Position numbers and translations under genes: made by a program
In this document: piece by piece, positions 1 through 8,845 of the stretch
Layout: every line of letters begins with the position of its first letter
How positions within the stretch are numbered: position 1 is the first letter of the stretch
Assembly (NCBI GenBank): GCA_030841085.1
Contig: JAVEDP010000023.1
Location: 1-64,000 of the forward strand
Direction: 5' to 3'
Origin: Pyrinomonadaceae bacterium
Lineage (GTDB): Bacteria; Acidobacteriota; Blastocatellia; Pyrinomonadales; Pyrinomonadaceae
Length of the DNA stretch: 64,000 nt
Notes under the pieces: generated by a model
What the model saw: only the letters and a program-made list of their open reading frames with translations
Databases searched by the model: none
Told to the model about the DNA's origin: nothing

Positions 1-127
1 AGACTCAAGACTCAAGACTCAAGACTCAAGACTCAAGACTCAAGACTCAAGACTCAAGACTCAAGACTCAAGACTCAAGACTCAAGACTCAAGACTCAAG
101 ACTCAAGACTCAAGACTTAAGACTGAA
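1..127. repeat. Heptanucleotide tandem repeat (GACTCAA)n
   Basis: About 17 head-to-tail copies of a 7-bp unit fill the left edge of the window and may continue beyond it. The last copies degenerate (gacttaa, gactgaa) and end in a purine-rich gaagag that could act as the ribosome binding site for the hydrolase starting at 132. It belongs to a family of 7-bp-period repeats seen throughout the window. Confidence 0.95.
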
Positions 128-131
128 GAGT

Positions 132-1307
132 ATGAACGTTAATAGTCGCTTAAATCGATCTTTATTGATCGGAATCCTGGGAGCCGTCTGCTGCTCGTCG
201 ATCGCCTTCGCGCAGACGGCCAAGCGAGTCAACACAAAGACGCCCGCCGAGATCATCGCGGAATTGCAGCAGGCGCTTTCCGCCGAAGTGGCCGGGACGC
301 CAAGTTTGCCGGGCGAGCTGTTGCACGTTCATGCGCCGAGGCAGGGAATCAATGTCAGTCTCGCTGCCGGCGTCTTTGATCGTGAATCGAAACAGCCGCT
401 CGATCCGCATCATGTATTTCGCGTCGCCAGTGTCACCAAGACTTTTGTTGCTGCTGCGATTCTGCGTCTTTATGAGGACGGCAAGATCAAGCTCGACGAT
501 CCGATCAATCGTTACCTGCCGCAGGAATACAACACGATTCTCGATAAAGGCGGCTATCCGACAAATGTCATTACCGTGCGGCAGCTTCTGACTCATACCA
601 GCGGAATGTTTGACTATGCGAGGGCCAAACAGTACTACGAGATAATTAGCGCAAACCCGAAACATCGCTGGACGCGCCGCGAGCAGGTGGAGGACGCCAT
701 CATCTGGGGTACGCCTCGAGCCGCGCCGGGCAAGGAATACAGCTACTCCGACACCGGTTACATTTTGCTTGGCGAGATGCTAGAGCGCGTGACTGGCAAG
801 ACGTTAGGCGCGGCGTTGCGTTCGCTGCTGAACTTCAAACAGCTAAAACTTGATGAGACTTATCTCGAGACGTTGGAACCGGCGCCGGCCGGCATCAAGT
901 CTCTGGCCCATCCATATTTTGGTGAGATAGACGCCGCCGATTTCGATCCATCAATAGATTTGTATGGCGGCGGCGGCCTGGTTTCGTCGGTTGAGGATTT
1001 GGCGCGTTTCTATCGCGCGCTGGTCCAGGGAAAAATCTTTCATCGCGCTTCAACGTTGCAGATGATGTTGACAGTACCGCCGACAAATAATGATGCGGCC
1101 GGTGGTCCATATGCGATGGGCATTCAGCGTCGACACATTGCCGGAAATGTTTGTTGGGGGCATAACGGATTTTGGGGAACGTCAGTCTACCATTGCCCGA
1201 AGATCGACGTGACGATTGTGCGGCATTACAACCAGGCGCGGCCGGACGGTCTCACATTTAAAACGCTGTACGAGCAGATTGCGAGAAGTCTGGGAATCAC
1301 CAATTAG
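132..1307 (+). CDS. Secreted serine hydrolase, class C beta-lactamase/PBP4 family
   Basis: A 391-residue protein with a signal peptide (residues 1-28, cut near AFAQ). The beta-lactamase-fold serine hydrolase motifs are present in order: SVTK at 100-103 (nucleophile Ser100, Lys103), a YSD triad at 205-207 in place of the usual YxN, and HNG at 344-346 in place of KTG/HTG. These variants fit the esterase/D-aminopeptidase-like branch better than a true AmpC beta-lactamase. The ATG follows a heptamer repeat that ends in gaagag. It stands alone, with a repeat-filled gap downstream. Substrate is unknown; resistance should not be inferred. Confidence 0.88.
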   Translation: MNVNSRLNRSLLIGILGAVCCSSIAFAQTAKRVNTKTPAEIIAELQQALSAEVAGTPSLPGELLHVHAPRQGINVSLAAGVFDRESKQPLDPHHVFRVASVTKTFVAAAILRLYEDGKIKLDDPINRYLPQEYNTILDKGGYPTNVITVRQLLTHTSGMFDYARAKQYYEIISANPKHRWTRREQVEDAIIWGTPRAAPGKEYSYSDTGYILLGEMLERVTGKTLGAALRSLLNFKQLKLDETYLETLEPAPAGIKSLAHPYFGEIDAADFDPSIDLYGGGGLVSSVEDLARFYRALVQGKIFHRASTLQMMLTVPPTNNDAAGGPYAMGIQRRHIAGNVCWGHNGFWGTSVYHCPKIDVTIVRHYNQARPDGLTFKTLYEQIARSLGITN

Positions 1308-1374
1308 CCGCGGATGGTTAATTTGGACTGCGCGACGAGCGGGGTCCCCGGCGTGGCAGCCGCGCTGGGGTGCA

Positions 1375-1492
1375 CTTGACGCCGCTTTTGAGTTAGCCCG
1401 GCGATCTCATTAAGGAAACTCTCGACTCTTCGCATTCGTGAAAGCGGCGTCAAGCCGCCGCGTTGCAAAGCGCTGTCGAGCCAGCGCACTCC
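1375..1492. repeat. Dispersed palindromic repeat (gcggcgtcaagccgc family), copy 1
   Basis: A left part with ttgacgccgc and a right part with gcggcgtcaagccgccgc followed by agcgctgtcgagccagcgca. The same order of blocks recurs at 2266-2470, with the spacer partly conserved. It lies in the gene-free stretch 1308-1783, which otherwise holds a copy of the gcgggggcaagcc repeat near 1653-1699. Open frames across this stretch are products of the palindromes. Confidence 0.8.
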
Positions 1493-1652
1493 ACAAGCGG
1501 CTAAGCCGCTGGAGCGATCGGATTTTCCCAGCATCGTGACCGAAAAATGGGGAGCCCTTTCGCACGGAAGGCGCCGGACACCCCTGTGCCGCGAATTCAA
1601 AAGTGTATTCGGCGTAGAGCTTTTTAATTGGGCTTCAAATTGTTCAAAGGTT

Positions 1653-1699
1653 AGCGGGGGCAAGCCACCCTTCCCGACCTGAAAATCTTCCGACTTGAA
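1653..1699. repeat. gcgggggcaagcc dispersed repeat, copy 1
   Basis: One of four related copies (others at 40583-40635, 40669-40721 and 41866-41907). All share gcgggggcaagcc followed by cttccc, acctg and a trailing cttgaa or attgaa. Confidence 0.75.
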
Positions 1700-1783
1700 A
1701 AGTTAAAAATTTGAGACCTGAGTGCGTAGGTGAGCAGGAAACGAAGGTCTTGTTCTGACTATTAACGATTTACGATTCACGCG

Positions 1784-2068
1784 TCAGTGGGCGCCGGCGG
1801 TGGCGCCGGTGTCGATCAGCTGGTCGGGCCGGAAATTCGAAACTTGCTTCAGACCGACCAAGCTTCCTGAAGTGGCGACTTCGTAATCAGGCTGGCCGTG
1901 GAAGGCCCATTCGTAGCGGCCAAAAAGAAAGTAAGACAACCTGCCCAACCGCGACCGAATCGGTTTGCCATCCGCAGTTGTTGTTCGCTCTCGACTCGCC
2001 ACAAAGCTCTCGCCATTGGGCGCCAAATAAATTCCGCGTTCGCGAAGGTACTTCATGACATTCCCCAT
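1784..2068 (-). CDS. Hypothetical protein, possibly a C-terminal remnant
   Basis: A 94-residue frame starting MGNVMKYL. It contains plausible protein sequence (RERGIYLAPNGESFVASRER, YFLFGRYEWAFHGQPDYEV) and no domain that I recognise. A longer version to 2143 would run into a (GAATCGT)n-type heptamer repeat, so I use the internal ATG at 2068. It could be the remaining 3' end of a larger gene whose 5' part was replaced by repeats. Existence is only moderately supported. Confidence 0.4.
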   Translation of the reverse strand: MGNVMKYLRERGIYLAPNGESFVASRERTTTADGKPIRSRLGRLSYFLFGRYEWAFHGQPDYEVATSGSLVGLKQVSNFRPDQLIDTGATAGAH

Positions 2069-2265
2069 CGCATTCGCCGTGCCATAACGACCGTGAATCG
2101 TGAATCGTAAATCGTGAGTAGTTAGGGCAAACAAAAGCACCAAACGGAGGCGCGGAATTGCCGGTGAGCGGTCGCAAGTGAACGAAGAGGTTTATCGGGT
2201 GCGCGAAAGCGTTGATAAAATTTGCGGCGGAAGAGTGAGTACTCTTGGCTTGCGGCGCCGCTTAT

Positions 2266-2470
2266 GGAGTGCGCTGGCTCGACAGCGGTTTTGTAACGCA
2301 GCGGCTTGACGCCGCTTTCGGTTACGCTGCGATCTGCTTTAAGGAGGAGAAACGCCCGCGTCGTTGAAGCGGCGTCAAGCCGCCGCGCCGCAAAGCGCTG
2401 TCAAGCCAGCGCAGTCCGAGAGCGCTGTCGAGCCAGCGCAGTCCGAAAGCGCTGTCGAGCCAGCGCAGTC
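2266..2470. repeat. gcggcgtcaagccgc family, copy 2, with 27-bp tandem units
   Basis: Same block order as 1375-1492, but with an extra left arm (ggagtgcgctggctcgacag) complementary to the right arm. The whole region can fold into one long hairpin. On the right side a 27-bp unit starting agcgctgtc is tandemly repeated at 2394, 2421 and 2448. It fills the gap 2144-2670 together with the heptamer tract at 2584-2653. Translations across it (for example 2306-2572) are repetitive and not believable as genes. Confidence 0.8.
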
Positions 2471-2583
2471 CAAAAGCACGGTCAAGCGTGTCCTGCTCTG
2501 TGCTTTCATGTGTGCTATATACATTTGGCGCGTTTGAAGCCATTCTTTCCCCAGGCAAATATTTCTAATTAGTACGAGGGCCT

Positions 2584-2653
2584 GGTACTCAGTACTCAGT
2601 ACTCAGCACTCAGCACTCAGTACTCAGCATTCAGTACTCAGTACTCAGCACTC
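2584..2653. repeat. Heptanucleotide tandem repeat (GTACTCA/GCACTCA)n
   Basis: About nine copies of a 7-bp unit that alternates actcagt and actcagc, ending 18 bp before the alcohol dehydrogenase start codon. The same unit recurs inside nrdJ (34701-34733) and at 62559-62707. Confidence 0.95.
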
Positions 2654-2670
2654 TTCCTTTGTAGGACGTC

Positions 2671-3813
2671 ATGAAAACAAGAGCGGCCGTTCTTTATGAA
2701 ATGGGGCAGGCGCGGCCTTACGCCGAAAGCTTGCCGTTCGTGATTGATGAGGTAACGCTCGCGCCGCCGGGGCCTGGAGAAGTGTTGGTTGAGATTCGCG
2801 CTGCCGGCTTGTGTCATTCAGATCTTTCCGTAGTCGATGGTTCGCGCCCTCGTGTTATGCCGATGGTGTTGGGCCATGAAGCGAGCGGCATTGTCCGCGA
2901 AGTTGGACCAGCCGCTGCTGTGTCGGAGCTTGCTCCCGGCGATCATGTGGTTTTTAGTTGGGTGCCGGCCTGCGGCCGTTGTCAATTTTGCGTGAGTGGT
3001 CGCGGAGCGCTTTGCGCACCCGGCGGAGAGGCAAACATTGCCGGAACGCTGCTCAACGGCGCGCGTCGTTTTACTGACTCACGCTCAACACCGCCGCAAG
3101 CCTGCAACCATCACCTCGGCGTGTCCGCCTTTTCTCAGTTCACAGTCGCCGCGCAGGAGTCGCTCGTAAAAATTGATCTCAAGCTGCCTTTCGATGTCGC
3201 CGCGCTCTTTGGCTGCGCGGTGATGACCGGCGTAGGCGCAGTGCTCAACACCGCGTCGGTGCAAGCAGGATCGTCGGTGGCGGTGTTCGGGATGGGCGGC
3301 GTAGGTTTGAGCGCGGTGATGGGCGCACGCGCAGCCGGCGCTTTTCCGATCATTGCTGTTGACCGCGTGGCGGACAAACTAGAACTCGCAAGCGAGCTGG
3401 GCGCGACGCATACCATCGACGCGACGCAAGACGATCCGGTCGCTGCCATAAGAGAAATTGGTCGCGGCGGTGCGGACTATGTTTTTGAAAGTGTGGGCAG
3501 CGAAACGGTCTTGATTCAAGCTTACGAATCCACACGTCGCGGCGGCATTACAATTACCATCGGTCTGCCGGCGCCGGATAAGATGTTCGCCGTTCCCGCG
3601 CTCGGCATCGTTGCTGAAGAGCGCACGATCAAGGGTTCGTACATGGGTTCTTGCGTGCCGCGTCGCGACATTCCGCGATTCATCGATATGTACCAGGCGG
3701 GGATTCTGCCGGTAGATAAGCTGCATACACATACTTTGCAGTTGGAAGAGATCAATGCGGGATTCGATCGGCTGGCCCAGGCGCAGGCGGTGCGGCAGAT
3801 TATCCAGTTCTGA
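2671..3813 (+). CDS. Zinc-dependent alcohol dehydrogenase (MDR family)
   Basis: A 380-residue medium-chain NAD(P)-dependent dehydrogenase that oxidises or reduces an alcohol/aldehyde pair. Catalytic zinc ligands appear as Cys48-His49, His69-Glu70 (in GHEASG) and Cys182. The structural zinc loop is Cys101, Cys104, Cys107 and Cys115. The Rossmann glycine motif GMGGVG is at 207-212. Length and motif order fit the class III/aryl-alcohol dehydrogenase branch. It starts after the heptamer tract with a weak site (taggac). The release-factor-like gene follows 22 bp later on the same strand. Substrate cannot be read from the sequence. Confidence 0.92.
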   Translation: MKTRAAVLYEMGQARPYAESLPFVIDEVTLAPPGPGEVLVEIRAAGLCHSDLSVVDGSRPRVMPMVLGHEASGIVREVGPAAAVSELAPGDHVVFSWVPACGRCQFCVSGRGALCAPGGEANIAGTLLNGARRFTDSRSTPPQACNHHLGVSAFSQFTVAAQESLVKIDLKLPFDVAALFGCAVMTGVGAVLNTASVQAGSSVAVFGMGGVGLSAVMGARAAGAFPIIAVDRVADKLELASELGATHTIDATQDDPVAAIREIGRGGADYVFESVGSETVLIQAYESTRRGGITITIGLPAPDKMFAVPALGIVAEERTIKGSYMGSCVPRRDIPRFIDMYQAGILPVDKLHTHTLQLEEINAGFDRLAQAQAVRQIIQF

Positions 3814-3835
3814 CGCGCGCATTTCATTGCTCAGC

Positions 3836-4183
3836 ATGATTAGTTTACCGGAATCGGATGACGACCTATTGCGTGAATGCGAAGTTGAGACCTTTCGCGC
3901 CAGCGGTCCCGGCGGCCAGCATGTTAATAAAACTGAAAGCGCGGTCAGGCTAAGGCATTTGCCTTCGGGTGTTGTCGTCAGCTCGCAACAGGAGAGAAGC
4001 CAACACCGAAACAAAGCGATTTGTTTGGCGAAGCTGCGGAAGAAGATCGCGCAGTTGAATTACAAACGTCCCAAGCGCCTCCCCACCCGCGTACCGCGCA
4101 GCGCGAAGAACCGCACGCTTGAAGGAAAAGCGCACCGGGGACAAATCAAGCGACTGCGATCAAAGCCCGCCGCGGATGAGTAA
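3836..4183 (+). CDS. Peptidyl-tRNA hydrolase domain (GGQ) release-factor-like protein
   Basis: A 115-residue protein with the RF-1/RF-2 GGQ motif at Gly26-Gly27-Gln28 ([19 protein letters not shown]) and a basic C-terminal tail. It lacks the codon-recognition domains of full RF1/RF2. It therefore resembles ArfB/YaeJ or the short RF-H-type proteins that release peptides from stalled ribosomes. The tail probably binds the ribosomal mRNA channel (family knowledge). The ATG at 3836 gives the normal N-terminus; an upstream in-frame start at 3755 would only add residues overlapping the preceding gene. Confidence 0.85.
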   Translation: MISLPESDDDLLRECEVETFRASGPGGQHVNKTESAVRLRHLPSGVVVSSQQERSQHRNKAICLAKLRKKIAQLNYKRPKRLPTRVPRSAKNRTLEGKAHRGQIKRLRSKPAADE

Positions 4184-4256
4184 ACCGTTCCCTTCAAAAT
4201 TCAATCGAGTTATGGACCCTCGCCGAGCAGGCCTTGCCCTCAGTGCTAATACTGCG

Positions 4257-4452
4257 GGTTCGGCTTTGCCGCCTGATGTGCGGCGGTGGCTATGCCCCGC
4301 CGTCGAGTGCCTTCGTTTTCTTGTGGGCTATGCCCTTGTTTGGGGCTCTCGCCAATAGTTCGAAGCCTGAACAACGGGCGTAGCCCGGGAATAATCTGGC
4401 TGCGGTCGGCGGGGCGTAGCCACCGCCGCACATCAGGCGGCAAAGCCGAACC
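4257..4452. repeat. Long palindrome, gatgtgcgg family, copy 1
   Basis: The outer arms ggttcggctttgccgcctga and the matching reverse complement close a hairpin nearly 200 bp long. The inner arms read gatgtgcggcggtggc and gccaccgccgcacatc. Other copies are at 40358-40507, 44496-44644 and 53498-53675, with a half copy at 46507-46645. It sits in the gap between 4183 and 4604, where no gene is evident. Confidence 0.9.
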
Positions 4453-4603
4453 TAAAGTGGCCTATACATCTGAGACAAAGCTGTTCGCGGCATTCCCACC
4501 TTCCTAATTTCGAGAGCATCCCACTTATGTGCCTGACGCTAGATGGCCATGTGCCCGCGAATCCACGCCCCGGTGCTATCATTAAAAGAAAAGGGAGCAC
4601 GCA

Positions 4604-4960
4604 ATGATAACTGTCGCTAATCGTATTTACGTCAATCAGGAATATCGAGATGCGTTCGAGCAGAGATTCCGCGACCGCGCCGGCCTGGTCGACAAGATGC
4701 CGGGATTCATTTCCAACCACGTCCTACGCCCGGTCAACGAAGGCGATCCGTATGTGGTCTTCACTTTCTGGGACAGCCGTCAGGATTTTCTTAATTGGGT
4801 GCGCTCTGATGAGTTTGTAAAAGGCCACGCGCAATCGGGTACCTTGCCAAAGGAAGCGTTTTCGCAGTCGAACAAGTTGGAGGTGCACGAAGTGGTCCAG
4901 GATTCGACGCGCCCGGACCTGGCGCCAGAGCCGCCGGGTGGTCCGTTCAATATGCACTAG
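4604..4960 (+). CDS. Antibiotic biosynthesis monooxygenase (ABM)/heme-degrading-type monooxygenase
   Basis: A 118-residue single-domain protein starting MITVANRIYV, with the ABM ferredoxin-like fold pattern: a beta strand, an amphipathic helix (EYRDAFEQRF), GFISNHVLRP, then YVVFTFWDSRQDFLNWV. This family includes cofactor-less monooxygenases and HmoA/HmoB/IsdG heme oxygenases. The conserved NRIYV start and W..F..W pattern fit the HmoB-like branch best, but heme use is inference. The start is preceded by gggagcacgca. No operon partner. Confidence 0.78.
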   Translation: MITVANRIYVNQEYRDAFEQRFRDRAGLVDKMPGFISNHVLRPVNEGDPYVVFTFWDSRQDFLNWVRSDEFVKGHAQSGTLPKEAFSQSNKLEVHEVVQDSTRPDLAPEPPGGPFNMH

Positions 4961-4967
4961 ACTCAAG

Positions 4968-5158
4968 GGGAGTAGGCAGACGGCAGTAGGCAGACGGCAG
5001 TAGGCAGTAGGCAGAAAGCAGTAGGCAGAAGACAGAAACGAGATTCCAGATTCCAGATTCAACATTCAAAATACAGATTCCAGACACGAAACTACAGATT
5101 CGACTTCTCAAATTCGCAATCCGAAATTCGCAATCCGAAATTCGCAGTCCGAAATTCA
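4968..5158. repeat. Three adjoining heptamer-period tandem tracts
   Basis: Tract 1 (4972-5036) repeats gtaggca/gacggca. Tract 2 (about 5041-5066) repeats agattcc. Tract 3 (about 5110-5157) alternates attcgca and atccgaa. All have a 7- or 14-bp period. Together they occupy the whole interval and end five bases before the ettA ATG, so they form the 5' untranslated region and stand where a ribosome binding site is expected. Confidence 0.9.
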
Positions 5159-5162
5159 AACA

Positions 5163-6845
5163 ATGAGCACTGAACCAAACAAAGTTATTTATTCCATGGT
5201 CGGCGTCAGTAAGTTTTATGACAAGAAGGCCGTGCTGAAAGACATTTATCTTTCCTACTTCTATGGCGCGAAGATTGGCGTCATCGGTCTCAACGGTTCG
5301 GGCAAATCGTCGCTGCTGCGCATACTCGCCGGCGTCGACAAAGACATCAACGGCGAGACGGTCATCTCGCCGGGCTACACCGTCGGTTACCTCGAACAGG
5401 AACCTTTGATCGACGATGCGCGCACGGTGCGCGAAGTTGTCGAGGAGGCTGTTAAAGAAACCGTCGCGCTATTAAAAGAGTTTGATGAGATCAATGCGAA
5501 GTTTGGCGAAGAGATGTCCGACGAAGCGATGGACAAACTGCTGGCGCGCCAGGGCGAGGTCCAGGAAAAGTTGGACCATCAGGATGCGTGGGACCTTGAT
5601 GCGCGGCTCGAGATGGCGATGGATGCCTTGCGCTGCCCGCCCGCGGACACACCCGTAAAGGTCTTGTCGGGCGGCGAACGCCGGCGCGTTGCGTTGTGCC
5701 GCTTGCTCTTGCAAAAGCCCGACATTCTTTTGCTGGACGAACCCACCAACCACCTCGACGCGGAATCGGTGGCGTGGCTCGAGCACCATCTGCAGAGCTA
5801 TCCCGGCACAATCATCGCGGTAACTCACGACAGATATTTTCTCGACAATGTTGCCGGCTGGATTCTGGAACTGGATCGCGGCGCGGGCATTCCCTGGAAA
5901 GGAAATTACACGTCGTGGTTGGAACAGAAGCAGGAGCGCCTGCGGCGCGAAGAAAAGTCAGAGAGCGAAAGACAAAAGACGTTGCAGCGCGAGTTGGAGT
6001 GGATTCGCATGTCTCCCAAAGCGCGTCACGCGAAAGGCAAAGCGCGAATTAACTCCTACGAAGCGCTGTTGCGTGAGGACACTGAAAAACGTCGCGAAGA
6101 TTTGGAAATTCATATTCCACCCGGCCCGCGTCTGGGCAACGTGGTGATTGAAGCAGCCGGCGTAAACAAAGCCTACGGCGATAATTTGCTGGTTGAAGAC
6201 ATGACCTTTGCTTTGCCACCGGGCGGCATCGTCGGCGTCATTGGTCCAAACGGCGCCGGCAAGACCACGCTTTTTCGAATGATCACCGGACAGGAGAAAC
6301 CGGACGCAGGCACGATTCGGCTTGGCGAAACCGTTTCACTCGCCTACGTCGATCAAAGCCGCACACTCGATCCTGAGAAATCCATTTGGGAAGAAATATC
6401 AGGCGGCACGGATTTGTTGCTGCTCGGCAAGCGTGAAGTAAACTCGCGCGCTTACGTCGGCCGCTTTAATTTTTCCGGATCGGATCAGCAAAAGAAAGTG
6501 GGCATGTTATCTGGCGGCGAGCGCAATCGTGTGCACCTGGCAAAGATGCTGAAAGAAGGCGCGAATGTGTTGCTGCTGGACGAACCCACCAACGATCTTG
6601 ATGTGAACACGTTGCGCGCATTGGAAGAGGCGCTGGAAAACTTTGCCGGCTGTGCAGTAGTGATTTCGCATGACCGCTGGTTTCTCGATCGCATCGCCAC
6701 GCACATGCTCGCATTCGAAGGCGACAGCAAAGTCGTTTGGTTCGAAGGAAACTATTCCGAGTATGAGGCGGATCGCAAAGACCGTTTAGGAGCGGCGGCC
6801 GAAACTCCGCATCGGATCAAGTATCGCCAACTGACGCGCAAATAA
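5163..6845 (+). CDS. ettA: Energy-dependent translational throttle protein EttA (ABC-F ATPase)
   Basis: A 560-residue soluble ABC-F protein with two ATPase domains and no membrane segments. The first Walker A is GLNGSGKS at 42-49; the second (GPNGAGKTT) lies near residue 365. Both halves have an LSGGE signature and a Walker B followed by DEPTN ([22 protein letters not shown]). An arm subdomain interrupts the first ATPase domain and a charged linker joins the halves. Length matches EttA (about 555). EttA binds the ribosomal E site and gates entry into elongation according to the ATP/ADP ratio. There is no conventional Shine-Dalgarno: heptamer repeats run up to the start. Confidence 0.95.
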   Translation: MSTEPNKVIYSMVGVSKFYDKKAVLKDIYLSYFYGAKIGVIGLNGSGKSSLLRILAGVDKDINGETVISPGYTVGYLEQEPLIDDARTVREVVEEAVKETVALLKEFDEINAKFGEEMSDEAMDKLLARQGEVQEKLDHQDAWDLDARLEMAMDALRCPPADTPVKVLSGGERRRVALCRLLLQKPDILLLDEPTNHLDAESVAWLEHHLQSYPGTIIAVTHDRYFLDNVAGWILELDRGAGIPWKGNYTSWLEQKQERLRREEKSESERQKTLQRELEWIRMSPKARHAKGKARINSYEALLREDTEKRREDLEIHIPPGPRLGNVVIEAAGVNKAYGDNLLVEDMTFALPPGGIVGVIGPNGAGKTTLFRMITGQEKPDAGTIRLGETVSLAYVDQSRTLDPEKSIWEEISGGTDLLLLGKREVNSRAYVGRFNFSGSDQQKKVGMLSGGERNRVHLAKMLKEGANVLLLDEPTNDLDVNTLRALEEALENFAGCAVVISHDRWFLDRIATHMLAFEGDSKVVWFEGNYSEYEADRKDRLGAAAETPHRIKYRQLTRK

Positions 6846-7124
6846 TCCGCAGATTACGCAGATTTCACCCATTAACGTTAAGACGAACTCGAAGACGCAT
6901 TGGACATGATTTACATGATTGACACGATAATCAGCGGCTGACAACAGCATTGCTAGTGGGCCGCGCCAGCCGAATTACCATGCGGGCTCCTAATCGTTTA
7001 GCATCCTGTAAATCTTGTAAATCCTGTCTGTGATTCTCGTTCTTCGTGAGTTAGAAAATCCTTACCCCAAATGCTCTACAGATTTGTTTTTCTTGAATCT
7101 GTGAAATCTGCGCAATCTGCGGAT
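6844..7124. repeat. atccgcagattacgcagatt element, copy 1
   Basis: Terminal inverted repeats (6844-6868 and 7095-7124) of the form atccgcagattacgcagatt enclose about 225 bp of AT-rich sequence with smaller internal repeats such as gtaaatcttgtaaatcctgt. No frame encodes a protein. Similar elements with shorter interiors lie at 13562-13674 and 31574-31715. This looks like a small non-coding mobile or palindromic element. It accounts for the 298-bp gap 6846-7143. Confidence 0.8.
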
Positions 7125-7143
7125 GAGTTCCGGCCAACTTCAG

Positions 7144-7887
7144 TTAAGGTTTTTTCACCACGATTGGTGTGTCGTCATCGACCGGCTCTTCGCCTTCATC
7201 CACCGGGACGATTTTTGCAACCTGCTGCGGTTTGCGTCTCTTCACTTCTGCCGAATAAATCCGTACATGATCGTAAACTCGCCGGACCTGGGCCACGTCG
7301 CAACGCGTTGGTCCGGTCAGTCCATCTGAAGATCTAATCAAGCCCATCACTGTCGTACCAGCGCGACACTCGAAACAGTCTCGCAAGCCAAAGTTGTGTC
7401 CCAACTCATGGGCCACCGCATTTGTCAGCGCGGTCAAATTTGGAATGACGCGATCGATTACCAGGCGCGCATACAGAATAGTCTGCTCGCCCTGGTTCAC
7501 CGTCGCCTGCAACTCGGCCGCATGTTTCTGGTTGTCATGAACTTTGCCGCGCATGATGGTCAGGCAGTTGAGACAATCCTGATGCTCGGCTGTTGGGCCC
7601 GAATAGACAAACGTGACTTGCGAACCAGTTGCTTCGGCAACTGCACTCCAGTTTCTCAACGGCGTGAGGATGGCGGCAATCTGTTCAGGGTTGAAATCAG
7701 CAGCGACGATAAAGACTTTGACTTCGGCTTTTTCAGGCCATTCGGGTAATGAATAATCCGGGGCTTTTACTTTGGCATCGCAAGCTGCGGCGACACTGTC
7801 GTTGGTCTGCGCCAAGGCGGACGCCGCCACCAGCGCGACGAAAAGTAGCAGCGTTACCGATGTTATGAGTCCAGCTCGCGTCGTCAT
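7144..7887 (-). CDS. Secreted zinc metalloprotease-like protein, HExxHxxGxxD type
   Basis: A 247-residue protein with a signal peptide (residues 1-27, ALA cleavage). The zincin motif HELGHNFGLRD runs from His160 to Asp170. The third ligand position is Asp rather than His, as in snapalysin-type metzincins. A Met-turn candidate (VMGL) follows about 15 residues later. Two CxxC-like pairs (DCLNC, DCFEC) could form disulfides. It is paralogous to the gene at 8162-8806 (same length of spacer between motifs, CLNCLT/CTNCLT and ECR/TCG), pointing to an old tandem duplication. Proteolysis is probable; the substrate is unknown. Confidence 0.8.
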   Translation of the reverse strand: MTTRAGLITSVTLLLFVALVAASALAQTNDSVAAACDAKVKAPDYSLPEWPEKAEVKVFIVAADFNPEQIAAILTPLRNWSAVAEATGSQVTFVYSGPTAEHQDCLNCLTIMRGKVHDNQKHAAELQATVNQGEQTILYARLVIDRVIPNLTALTNAVAHELGHNFGLRDCFECRAGTTVMGLIRSSDGLTGPTRCDVAQVRRVYDHVRIYSAEVKRRKPQQVAKIVPVDEGEEPVDDDTPIVVKKP

Positions 7888-7928
7888 ATTTTTCCTTCAG
7901 CTTGAAGCGAATAATTTTGTTCGACAGT

Positions 7929-7975
7929 CCACGGCGTTGCGGTTATCGGGCGAAATACTAACCGCTACGCCGTGG
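7929..7975. repeat. Hairpin element gttgcggttatcgggcgaa, copy 1
   Basis: A nested palindrome: outer arms ccacggcgt/acgccgtgg and inner arms gcggtta/taaccgc around tcgggcgaaatac. A second copy with partly compensated arms lies at 8061-8106, so both sit between the two zincin genes (gap 7888-8161). Confidence 0.8.
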
Positions 7976-8060
7976 TGCCCATTCCGCCGAGCACCCACTC
8001 AACTCGGCGCGAATTTCAAAACTATCTTTTTGCAATTGCTTTGTTTTATCCCGGCAGGAA

Positions 8061-8106
8061 CCACGACGTTGCGGCTATCGGGCGAATGCTAACCGCAAGT
8101 CGAGGT
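8061..8106. repeat. Hairpin element gttgcggttatcgggcgaa, copy 2
   Basis: Contains ccacgacgttgcggctatcg and the core tcgggcgaatgctaaccgc of the copy at 7929-7975. The inner stem (gcggcta/taaccgc) is kept with one G-T wobble; the outer stem is weaker. Confidence 0.75.
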
Positions 8107-8161
8107 ATCTGCCGTTCCGCGCCAGGAATGAACTTCACCCGGCGCGAATCTCAAGAGCGTT

Positions 8162-8806
8162 TTAGTCGCGACCCACCTGGGCCAGGGTTGTTTCCAAACC
8201 GTGCCGTTCCCGGTCGTAAACCTGGCGCACGACTTCGAGGTCACAACTCGAGGCTTCGAGCAAGCCGTTGTTTTTGTTAATGCCGGGAAAGCCATTCATG
8301 ATCGTTTGTTTGTTGCCGCAGGTCGTACAGTCCCACAGTCCCAATCCGTGGCCCAGCTCATGGACCATGAAACCTTTCAGCGCCTGCGGGCTGGTGGTGG
8401 CGAAGTCAAGATCGATCCAGGCGGAAAGTAACTGGCCGTCCGCGCGTTGCAGCAGAGGATGAAAGAAGGCGTAGTGTTTCTTGTCCTGTTGATAGACATC
8501 GCGCCTGGTTACCGTCAAGCAGTTTGTACAGTTGATGACGCCGCCGGTTTCTCCGGCGTAAACGAACCTGACACCGGCGCCGATTTTTTGTGCGGCTTGT
8601 GTCCAAAAGGCCATTGCGCTCAACAGCGTATTTTGTTGTTCGGGCGTGAACATGCCGCGCACAAAGTGGACTTTTACTTCGGCGTCGGGGGCCCAATACC
8701 AGTTGCTGGCGGGAGGGGAATTGCGGTTGGTGGTACACGTTCCTTCCGCGCGAGTGGCGGCCGGGACAAGAATCATTAAGACGAGTGATAGGAGGAAGAG
8801 TTTCAT
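8162..8806 (-). CDS. Secreted zinc metalloprotease-like protein, paralogue of the gene at 7144
   Basis: A 214-residue protein with signal peptide 1-20 (ATRA cleavage). The zinc motif HELGHGLGLWD spans His149 to Asp159, again with Asp as the third ligand. IMNG, about 15 residues later, would be the Met-turn. Like its neighbour it keeps a CxxC pair before the active site (NCTNC) and one just after it (DCTTC). Transcribed in the same direction as its paralogue and the secreted protein at 8846, and possibly co-transcribed with the latter (39-bp gap). Confidence 0.8.
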   Translation of the reverse strand: MKLFLLSLVLMILVPAATRAEGTCTTNRNSPPASNWYWAPDAEVKVHFVRGMFTPEQQNTLLSAMAFWTQAAQKIGAGVRFVYAGETGGVINCTNCLTVTRRDVYQQDKKHYAFFHPLLQRADGQLLSAWIDLDFATTSPQALKGFMVHELGHGLGLWDCTTCGNKQTIMNGFPGINKNNGLLEASSCDLEVVRQVYDRERHGLETTLAQVGRD

Positions 8807-8845
8807 GGTATTGCTTTCGGGGTGGAGTGATTGATAGCGGAGAAA

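Noticed and set aside
1-127. Possible CRISPR array
   Set aside because: Perfect 7-bp units with no spacers; a simple tandem repeat.
162-665. Minus-strand frame of 167 codons opposite the serine hydrolase
   Set aside because: Fully overlapped by a gene with complete motifs; shadow of its codon bias.
1304-1663. Minus-strand 119-codon frame
   Set aside because: Most of it translates the palindromic repeat at 1375-1492; no protein-like sequence outside the repeat.
2306-2572. Plus-strand 88-codon frame with repeated CRASAVRKR-type units
   Set aside because: Translation of the 27-bp tandem units in an intergenic element.
4119-4507. Several frames across the long palindrome at 4257-4452
   Set aside because: Present in many frames and on both strands because the DNA is palindromic; no ribosome site or protein pattern.
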